NCBI GenBank assembly: GCA_003452695.1
Contig: DMNP01000178.1
Location: 1-7,897 of the forward strand
Direction: 5' to 3'
Origin: Eggerthellaceae bacterium
GTDB taxonomy: Bacteria; Actinomycetota; Coriobacteriia; Coriobacteriales; Eggerthellaceae
DNA length: 7,897 nucleotides
Shown here: piece by piece, positions 1 to 4,316 of the stretch
How the letters are laid out: every line of letters begins with the position of its first letter
How positions within the stretch are numbered: position 1 is the first letter of the stretch
Notes under the pieces: model-generated
Told to the model about the DNA's origin: nothing
Databases searched by the model: none
Seen by the model: only the letters and a program-made list of their open reading frames with translations
Made by a program: the position numbers and the translations under genes

Positions 1-107
1 GTCAACAGTGGTTTAACATAGAGTTTCCATTGGACATCGTGGCGCCGTCTACAAGTGAGGCCGCCGGAGCTTCAAGTGGAATCTGGCCGCTGTTCATCCG
101 TTACTAG
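1..107 (+). CDS. C-terminal end of an unrecognised protein (5' end outside window)
   Basis: The frame beginning at base 3 is open for 34 codons and stops at TAG 105-107. The residues read like a real protein tail (QQWFNIEFPLDIVAPSTSEA, later IWPLFIRY), with aromatic and aliphatic residues in place of the Arg/Ser/Pro-rich look of shadow frames in this DNA. The other two plus-strand frames give less convincing text, and one closes after four codons. A possible stem-loop begins at the stop codon, as expected at a gene end. I do not recognise the family, and 34 residues are too few to assign a function. It could also be a chance open frame. Confidence 0.35.
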   Translation, partial: QQWFNIEFPLDIVAPSTSEAAGASSGIWPLFIRY

Positions 108-150
108 GCGCTGCGCGGCATGAGGGACGGCGAGACGCACGGCGCCTTTC
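106..150 (+). terminator. Possible stem-loop terminator after the leftmost reading frame
   Basis: AGGCGC at 106-111 pairs fully with GCGCCT at 142-147. TGCG at 112-115 can extend the stem with CGCA at 136-139 across a two-base bulge. The loop is about 20 bases and the stem is followed by TTTC. The long loop and short T-run make this weaker than the other terminators in the window. Confidence 0.25.
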
Positions 151-156
151 TATGCA

Positions 157-222
157 GGGGCATCATGATCACGTCTGCTGGCAGCCATGAGGTCAAGGGC
201 TCGATCCCCCTATGCTCCACCA
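157..222 (+). pseudogene. Degenerate tRNA-Ala(GGC)-like relic
   Basis: The 5' strand GGGGCAT (157-163) pairs with ATGCTCC (212-218) as a seven-pair acceptor stem. The third pair is G:U, the classic identity element of alanine tRNA, and the stem is followed by discriminator A and an encoded CCA (219-222). A GGC triplet sits in a CTGGCAG loop context (179-185), and GGTC precedes a T-arm-like segment. However, the element is 66 bases, about 10 short. The D-arm is reduced to a few bases, the five bases flanking the anticodon loop do not pair, the T-stem has an A/C mismatch, and the T-loop reads CTCGATC where TTCGANT is expected. I therefore call a non-functional relic. tRNA 3' ends are common attachment sites for integrating elements, so it may mark an old integration junction (inference). 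Confidence 0.5.
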
Positions 223-234
223 AATTCCCAACCG

Positions 235-278
235 CCGTCAGGTTGTCTTTTTTCGTTCGTGGAAGACAACGGGGACGG
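235..278. other. Long stem-loop just downstream of the tRNA-like relic
   Basis: GTTGTCTT (242-249) and AAGACAAC (263-270) pair perfectly over 8 bp. CCGTC (235-239) and GACGG (274-278) extend the stem by 5 bp across a small internal loop. The hairpin loop contains a T-run. A T-run inside the loop is not the layout of an intrinsic terminator. It may be structured RNA or DNA, or part of an old recombination site; I cannot tell which. Confidence 0.35.
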
Positions 279-325
279 AAGATGTTGGGGCTAGAAGCCA
301 AAACGCGTTGCTATTGTACGGAGTC

Positions 326-345
326 TGCGCAGGCCATCCTGCGCA
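326..345. other. Perfect 8-bp GC-rich hairpin in non-coding DNA
   Basis: TGCGCAGG (326-333) and CCTGCGCA (338-345) are perfect reverse complements around a four-base CCAT loop. No T-run follows on either strand, so it is not a standard terminator. It lies in the 223-481 stretch, where I see no credible gene. The open frames there have the composition of chance translations. Confidence 0.4.
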
Positions 346-481
346 AGAAATGCCATGTAAGATGCTCTACGAATCGGAAAGGGGAAACAGCCCCCAGTGT
401 CCAGATAAACTGTCCATAGCTGCATTCGCATATGGCAAAATCACTTTTCGCTGTGTCTACGCGCATCGGTTTAGCGTGTCG

Positions 482-760
482 CTACGTTCCTTCCTTGAGC
501 TTACGGTATATCGCGGCGCCGATCCCTTCGCCCATCGCCGCCGACGCGATGTAGTAGTCGGTGTAATCAGCCATGATAAGCGCGAGCTCGAGGTTTCCCA
601 TCAAGCAGACATCGAAGCTCAGAAGGTCGAACTTCCCGTCGCGCTTCCCGTCGCCGTCAAGGAGCACGAATTTGCTGGCGTTGCCGTCGGTCGCATCGGC
701 GCCTCTTGCCTCCCAGACCTGGTTGTACACGTTGCTTATGCCGCCTTTGGGGTTCAGCCT
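482..760 (-). pseudogene. Remnant of a clostripain-family (C11) cysteine peptidase
   Basis: The minus-strand translation from about 760 down to the TAG at 482-484 includes KFDLLSFDVCLMGNLELAL and then DYTDYYIASA. This matches the C11 pattern FD.ACLM...E.......Y..Y.ASE around the catalytic Cys, whose codon is at 605-607. Upstream in the same frame, RLNPKGGISNVYNQVWEARG also reads as real protein. The fragment ends about 40 residues after the Cys, whereas C11 proteases continue for hundreds of residues. The family's catalytic His, normally N-terminal to the Cys in an HGGG-like context, is not visible. In another minus frame, 762-842 reads SSNYRGV and earlier GGSQIFEPSL just before the recognisable part, which suggests one frameshift near 760 with the relic extending to about 842. 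C11 peptidases are secreted Arg/Lys-specific proteases. This copy should be inactive. Confidence 0.6.
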
Positions 761-842
761 ACACGCCTCTGTAGTTAGACGAAATCGCCAAATTCTGTCC
801 CAAAGAGGGTTCGAAGATCTGCGAGCCGCCAGCTGAGACCAT

Positions 843-1104
843 CGAAGAGCTTGCCGATTTCTGCATGAACACGCCTTTATACCATTGCATCGGGTACGGC
901 TTACAGGAGTATATGAGCGGTGTGCATACCACGCGTGTCGTCTGCACGATGTGCGCGCTTTTAGGCAAGCTAGGCAAACCGGGCGCATCGCAAGGCTGCA
1001 ATTGGCAGTATTGTACCCATGGGATCAGATTCTCGGCTGCCGCTATGCTACTGTGGTTACGATGCAAGATAAACGTTTATGACAGCGCGTTGGAAGGAGC
1101 AAGT
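843..1104. other. Region without a recognisable gene upstream of the leader-peptide gene
   Basis: No convincing gene is visible here. The plus frame that contains the leader-peptide gene stays open back to about 775 and has an ATG at 865. Its residues before 1105 (many Cys, with stretches such as GASQGCNWQYC) match nothing I know, and that ATG lacks a good ribosome binding site. I therefore regard the stretch as untranslated or decayed DNA. It must hold the leader-peptide promoter, but I could not pick out a convincing -35/-10 pair. Confidence 0.4.
1069..1080. promoter_or_regulatory. Perfect 12-bp palindrome, candidate operator
   Basis: ATAAACGTTTAT is a perfect inverted repeat ending 24 bases before the start codon of the leader-peptide gene. 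It stands out as AT-rich in its surroundings. The position would suit a repressor or activator site, or a short hairpin in the 5' UTR. No second copy was seen, so the regulatory role is inference. Confidence 0.25.
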
Positions 1105-1392
1105 ATGGCGATCAACTTCGATGAGCTGAGCCCCGAACAGATTCAGAAGGGAATGGCCTGCAAATCCCTTGACGAATTCCGCGAATTCGCCCTAAGCGAA
1201 GGCTTCGACCTTGGCGAAGAGGAATCAAAGGCGGTTTTCGAGCAAATATACGAGGCTGGGCTTTCCGACAAGCAACTCGATGCCATCGCAGGTGGCACGG
1301 CATGGCAAGACAACGAGTGCACGGAAAACCAGTGCCTCAAATACGGCAGCAACCGACCCCGCAAGCTCCGTAAGCTCAACAAGCTTAAGTAA
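1105..1392 (+). CDS. Nif11-like double-glycine leader peptide; probable RiPP/bacteriocin precursor
   Basis: This encodes a 95-residue peptide. The start is fixed by GGAAGGAG at 1092-1099, five bases before ATG. Residues 1-64 form an acidic helical leader. Landmarks are LSPEQIQKG, then SLDEFREFALSEGFDL, then LSDKQLDAIAGG, ending in Gly63-Gly64. This matches the Nif11-like leader layout common in gut Gram-positives, where a C39-type ABC transporter peptidase normally cuts after the GG. The predicted core is residues 65-95. Its first part has Cys72 and Cys77 four residues apart (NECTENQC), with Thr and Ser residues that could be modified. Its end is strongly basic (RPRKLRKLNKLK), giving a net charge of about +5. 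That suits a membrane-active or secreted peptide (inference). No modifying enzyme, transporter or immunity gene is in the window. It is transcribed convergently with the phosphopantetheinyl transferase gene. Confidence 0.85.
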   Translation: MAINFDELSPEQIQKGMACKSLDEFREFALSEGFDLGEEESKAVFEQIYEAGLSDKQLDAIAGGTAWQDNECTENQCLKYGSNRPRKLRKLNKLK

Positions 1393-1470
1393 CCCGCATG
1401 CGCCTTCACCCAGCTGCGTGACGCCATGCGTGACCGCGGCGATTAACGCGACGCAGTGCTACCCGTCGTA

Positions 1471-1502
1471 GGGCGCCTGGTTTCATTCGACACCAGGCGT
1501 CT
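1471..1502 (+). terminator. Stem-loop downstream of the leader-peptide gene
   Basis: CGCCTGGT (1474-1481) and ACCAGGCG (1492-1499) pair perfectly around a 10-base loop. Three further pairs, two of them G:T wobbles, extend the base. It lies about 80 bases after the leader-peptide stop. The following T content is weak (CTGCGCTTCATT). A competing stem, TCTGCGC (1500-1506) with GCGCAGA (1521-1527), overlaps its end. It probably closes the plus-strand transcript between two convergent genes. Confidence 0.45.
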
Positions 1503-1580
1503 GCGCTTCATTGGCATGCAGCGCAGATGCATATGAACGTGGCTCTCGTTTCTTTCGACAATATGTATGTTAATCCGTTT

Positions 1581-1610
1581 CAGATAGCCGAATATAGCCA
1601 AAGCTATCTG
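1581..1610 (-). terminator. Hairpin overlapping the stop codon of the PPTase gene
   Basis: CAGATAGC (1581-1588) and GCTATCTG (1603-1610) form a perfect 8-bp stem around a 14-base loop. On the minus strand it includes the TAG of the phosphopantetheinyl transferase gene. The sequence that follows (AAACGGATT on the minus strand) has no T-run, so it may act as a 3'-end stabiliser and not as an intrinsic terminator. Confidence 0.3.
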
Positions 1611-2290
1611 GTCGAGCTCGTTTTCAGAACGAATCGGAGCGCGGCTACGGCGCCATCTGCTTCCTGTGCTTTCCCGTATTCTACCAGGTGAACCTGGCCG
1701 ATAGGCTCGTCCGCGCAGACGGCGATGCGGCTTTGCCCCAGCTGTCCTTCCCACGCATGCCAGCGATGGCCTGCCACCCAAGTCGGCTGTCCGACCGTGA
1801 ACGGAAGCACCTCGAAGCTCCGCGGTTCCAGGTTAAACCCCATCCCCGTCGCCTTCATGATGCACTCCTTCCACGTCCACAGCCGGAAGAAGCGCTCCAC
1901 GCGATCCCGGTCCATCCAGGCAAGCTCGCGCTCGGTGTAGACCTTGCTCGCGATATCGATGTTCCGCTCGTCGACCTCTTCGATGTCCGCACCGATGCGC
2001 TTTGCCTCCCCGCAGGCCAGGATGCTACAGGTGCCGCTGTGCGATATGCTGAACGCCCGCTTGCCGGGAACGTAGGGCTTGCCGTAGGAACCGTAGCGAA
2101 TCTCGCGCTCGTCCCGAACCCCAAGCGCTTCCATCATCAACCAGCCAGCCCCCAAGCACAGCAACCGGTCGCGTTCGAAACGATAGCGCATGGCTCTCTG
2201 GAAACGCGCGGGCATCCGCTCCGCCAACAATCTGCAGTCCGTCTGGCGAACCGTCTCCGTTGTAATTACGTGGATTGAAATCTCCACCAT
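1604..2290 (-). CDS. Sfp-type 4'-phosphopantetheinyl transferase
   Basis: The predicted cytosolic enzyme moves the phosphopantetheine arm of CoA onto a Ser of an acyl or peptidyl carrier protein, turning apo- into holo-carrier. At 228 residues it has the usual Sfp-family length, about twice that of AcpS. The signature motifs are present: KPYVPGKRAFSISHSG (residues 71-86, with the conserved His84); IGADIE (99-104), with Mg-binding Asp102 and Glu104; and WTWKECIMKATGMGF (138-152), with the WxxKE core, Glu142 and Lys146. The start at 2290 is preceded by GGAGG at a workable distance. The gene begins about 35 bases beyond the terminator of the upstream 100-residue gene, so it may be expressed by readthrough or from a promoter I could not identify. 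No carrier-protein, NRPS, PKS or fatty-acid gene is in the window, so its partner is unknown. It may serve a fatty-acid ACP or a biosynthetic cluster elsewhere. Confidence 0.93.
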   Translation of the reverse strand: MVEISIHVITTETVRQTDCRLLAERMPARFQRAMRYRFERDRLLCLGAGWLMMEALGVRDEREIRYGSYGKPYVPGKRAFSISHSGTCSILACGEAKRIGADIEEVDERNIDIASKVYTERELAWMDRDRVERFFRLWTWKECIMKATGMGFNLEPRSFEVLPFTVGQPTWVAGHRWHAWEGQLGQSRIAVCADEPIGQVHLVEYGKAQEADGAVAALRFVLKTSSTR

Positions 2291-2324
2291 CTCCGTCCGC
2301 CTCCATTTAGGCTCTAGCCATGCA

Positions 2325-2353
2325 ATAGAAAAGCGGCGCCTTGATGGCGCCGC
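2325..2353 (-). terminator. Intrinsic terminator after the 100-residue minus-strand gene
   Basis: GCGGCGCC (2333-2340) and GGCGCCGC (2346-2353) form a perfect 8-bp stem with a 5-base loop. On the minus strand the stem is followed directly by TTTTCTATT. It sits 25 bases past the stop of the gene ending at 2378 and just before the phosphopantetheinyl transferase start. It therefore separates the two genes or attenuates readthrough between them. Confidence 0.8.
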
Positions 2354-2377
2354 AGTCTTGGCAATATGCGATTGTTG

Positions 2378-2680
2378 CTATTCAGCCTTCACCGATGCAT
2401 AGAAGACGGCATCGTCGAACAGTTCGTTGACTGACTTTCCTGCCTCGCCAAACGGCAAGTCCAAGAATTCGGAAAGCGTGGGCACGAGCTCGCTGCAGTC
2501 CACGTAGTGGTCTTTCTCGTTCAGCTTGGAAGTGTCCTGAACGCGCCAGTAGCGGTCGTTCACATCCGTAAGGTAATAGCTTGCGCCGTCAACGTCCATG
2601 TACATCGAATGGTTTGCATGCAGGTACGTTTTCAGCTCATCACGAGAAATCTCGAGTTTCTCCTCGGCTTTTGCTCCCAT
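2378..2680 (-). CDS. Small acidic protein of unknown function
   Basis: This encodes 100 residues, starting at the ATG at 2680 behind AAGGGGG (five-base gap). An upstream in-frame ATG at 2791 would add 37 residues but lacks a good ribosome site, and its translation looks non-coding. I do not recognise a family. There is no signal peptide or membrane segment, so it should be cytosolic. The sequence looks like one compact acidic domain: ISRDELKTYLHAN (10-22), a beta-like part with MDVDGASYYLTDVNDRYWRV (28-47), then DCSELVPTLSEFLDLPFG and SVNELFDDAVFYAS near the end. A single Cys lies at about residue 62. The gene has its own probable -10 box and a strong terminator, so it is an independent unit. 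It could be an immunity-type or regulatory protein, but nothing in the sequence proves either. Confidence 0.75.
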   Translation of the reverse strand: MGAKAEEKLEISRDELKTYLHANHSMYMDVDGASYYLTDVNDRYWRVQDTSKLNEKDHYVDCSELVPTLSEFLDLPFGEAGKSVNELFDDAVFYASVKAE

Positions 2681-2716
2681 ATCGACCCCCTTCGGTCCGG
2701 TCTTTACAACAAGTCC

Positions 2717-2722
2717 ACTATA
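2717..2722 (-). promoter_or_regulatory. Candidate -10 element for the 100-residue gene
   Basis: On the minus strand the hexamer TATAGT lies about 37 bases before the start codon at 2680, which would give a 5' UTR of about 30 bases. No good -35 hexamer is seen at 16-18 bases (the best candidate is TGTGCG), so this is a partial match only. Confidence 0.35.
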
Positions 2723-2809
2723 GCAATTCAGAAGCTGTTCGCACACGAGAATCGAAAGCGATTCTGCGACGCGGGCATATTTGGCGGTCACGGTCCACGA
2801 TTGCAGCGG

Positions 2810-2934
2810 GGGCGGTCGAGCAGGAGGGACGTGTTAGCTGGAGCAAGCCCCGTCGCCGTTACGTCCGCGCCGCTGGCCAGTTCCTGGGCATCAGGCATCC
2901 GGGCGTAACACACGCCCCTCTTGCTCGACCGCCC
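2810..2934. repeat. Imperfect long inverted repeat in the 2681-3058 gene-free stretch
   Basis: The left arm (2810-2836) begins GGGCGGTCGAGCA. The right arm (2906-2934) ends with its reverse complement, TGCTCGACCGCCC. The inner parts of the arms also match with a few mismatches and a two-base gap, for 27-29 bases in total. The 69-base centre is GC-rich. Just outside the right arm is a small CAGAG-CGAA-CTCTG hairpin (2946-2959). A nine-base direct repeat, CATCCGGGC, occurs at 2896-2904 and 2963-2971. No gene is credible here; frames on both strands are open but read as shadows. It may be a dispersed repeat or MITE-like element, or a large structured leader for the downstream gene. One copy in the window cannot decide. 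Confidence 0.6.
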
Positions 2935-3058
2935 GGCGTGCTGCACAGAGCGAACTCTGCAACATCCGGGCCGCAGTTGGCGTGAAGATGTTTCGATGGG
3001 CGAACACGACGAACGCTTCATATGGTATTCTGACAAGAATCGTTTTGAAGAGGTGCAA

Positions 3059-4138
3059 ATGGTTTCGAGCAAGGCAATCAACCGAATCGGCGCATTGGCC
3101 GGCACAGTGGCGTTCACCTGTGCGGTTTCCGCGTTCACGCCGGGTTTCGCCCATGCGGCAACCATCGACGAGCTGAAGACGAACTACCAGGTGGCTCTTA
3201 CCAACTATACGGTGGTCCTGGACCAGCAGACCGAGAACAAGCGCGAGATTCGCGCCGCCGAAACCGAGGTGCGCGAGGTTACCGCGGACCTGCAGAAAAC
3301 CGAGGAAGTGTCGTCCCAGGCCGCAGTGGCCCTGTACAAGGACTACGACAACAACCGCGATATCGTGTCGATGGTGCTCGACAGCCAGACTCTTACCGAG
3401 GCCATCAACAAATACGACAGCTACGAGCGCATCGAAGCTTTCTACCGCGAAAAGCTTCTGCAGACGAAAGAGAAGAAAGCCGAGCTGGAACAACTTGTGG
3501 CGCAATTGGAGGCCCGCAAAGCCGAAATCGCCAACGAGCTGGAAGATGCGCAGAAAAAAATGGAGAAGGCCGAAGAGGCGTTGCACGATGCCGACCATTC
3601 CGATGGCGCCAAGTACCATCAGGTGCAGGGCAACGACAGCAACTGCGGCGCCACTTCGTTCACCGTGGGCGTGAACATCCTGCTGCACGAGAACCGCTAC
3701 AAAGACAACGTGAAGGTTTGGAGCGGCCCCGGTTTCAACGGGGATTCCACGGTGAACCTGGGCGGCAAGGCGCGCGTCTGGCTGGAAAGCGAGGGCTTGT
3801 CCGACACGATTGCCGTGAACGACGTTATCGGCGACATCCACAAGACCGAGCAGCTGCGAAACGAGCTTGAGCAGGGCCATGTGGTCATCATATCGTCGGG
3901 CTCCGGCTCTATCTGGCAGAAGGCGGACGGTACGGCACGCCCGATCGGCACCTTCCCCTATGGCCACTTCATCGTCTTCTATTACTACAAAGATGGCGTG
4001 TACTATGCAAACGACAGCAGCGGCCAGACGGGCGAGGGAGCAGGTTGCCCCTACAACGAGAAGCAGATGCAGCAATGGCTGGACGGTCGTTCGAATCATT
4101 TCGCGACGGTGCTCAGCAAGATTTCCAAGGACAAATAG
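3059..4138 (+). CDS. Secreted coiled-coil protein with C39-like cysteine peptidase domain
   Basis: This encodes 359 residues. ATG 3059 is chosen because it follows AGAGG by five bases and begins a clear signal peptide: a Lys/Arg n-region, hydrophobic residues 10-29, and cleavage predicted after AHA at residue 33. Upstream in-frame ATGs would place this peptide internally. Residues 35-180 form a long charged coiled coil. A central part, VLDSQTLTEAINKYDSYERI, resembles the PcsB-type coiled coils that precede peptidoglycan hydrolase domains. Residues 186-355 look like a papain-fold C39-like domain, with DSNCGATSF (likely nucleophile Cys196), YGHFIVFYYY (His303) and YYANDSSG (Asn318/Asp319 as third residue). 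I infer an extracellular peptidase or amidase that cleaves a wall peptide or protein; the substrate is unknown. The coiled coil may hold it at the wall or inhibit it. It appears monocistronic and is followed by a strong terminator. Confidence 0.85.
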   Translation: MVSSKAINRIGALAGTVAFTCAVSAFTPGFAHAATIDELKTNYQVALTNYTVVLDQQTENKREIRAAETEVREVTADLQKTEEVSSQAAVALYKDYDNNRDIVSMVLDSQTLTEAINKYDSYERIEAFYREKLLQTKEKKAELEQLVAQLEARKAEIANELEDAQKKMEKAEEALHDADHSDGAKYHQVQGNDSNCGATSFTVGVNILLHENRYKDNVKVWSGPGFNGDSTVNLGGKARVWLESEGLSDTIAVNDVIGDIHKTEQLRNELEQGHVVIISSGSGSIWQKADGTARPIGTFPYGHFIVFYYYKDGVYYANDSSGQTGEGAGCPYNEKQMQQWLDGRSNHFATVLSKISKDK

Positions 4139-4163
4139 TCTCCGGAAAATTCGCGGGACGAAG

Positions 4164-4200
4164 AAGGAGGTCGCAGCGTTTCTGCTGCGACCTCCTTTTC
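4164..4200 (+). terminator. Strong intrinsic terminator of the secreted peptidase gene
   Basis: Bases 4164-4177 (AAGGAGGTCGCAGC) pair perfectly with 4184-4197 over 14 bp around the loop GTTTCT. TTC follows, so the T-tract CTCCTTTTC is partly inside the stem. It starts 25 bases after the stop at 4138. Confidence 0.85.
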
Positions 4201-4252
4201 ATGGGCGCCTGTCCGGCAGTTCTTGGAAAAACGCGCCTCTATCGCGCTGGGT

Positions 4253-4289
4253 GCAAAGAACGAGCTGCAAGAACGGTTCTTCCAGCTCG
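4253..4289 (-). terminator. Intrinsic terminator of the Mrp gene
   Basis: CGAGCTG (4261-4267) pairs with CAGCTCG (4283-4289). After one C/C mismatch, AAGAA (4269-4273) pairs with TTCTT (4277-4281) around a CGG loop. On the minus strand the stem is followed by TTCTTTGC. It lies 28 bases after the stop of the gene ending at 4317. Confidence 0.7.
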
Positions 4290-4316
4290 CATCTCGGTGA
4301 ATGCAGAATCGTTACC

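Noticed and set aside
120..419. Plus-strand frames across the tRNA-like relic and hairpins
   Set aside because: They read through the tRNA-like sequence. On the opposite strand the residues EHRGIEPLTS are a familiar false translation of tRNA T-arms, so protein calls here are artefacts.
775..1104. Open extension upstream of the leader-peptide gene, including ATG 865
   Set aside because: The extension has no good ribosome site and unusual Cys-rich text. The ATG at 1105 has an ideal site and gives a normal Nif11 leader length.
1688..2278. 196-codon plus-strand frame opposite the phosphopantetheinyl transferase
   Set aside because: It is Pro/Arg/His/Leu-rich with no motif, and is antisense to a gene with all Sfp signature residues.
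2891..4099. 402-codon open frame on the minus strand opposite the secreted peptidase gene
   Set aside because: It is antisense to a gene with a clear signal peptide, coiled coil and catalytic motifs. Its Leu/Val/His-rich text is typical of a shadow frame, and it has no ribosome site of note.
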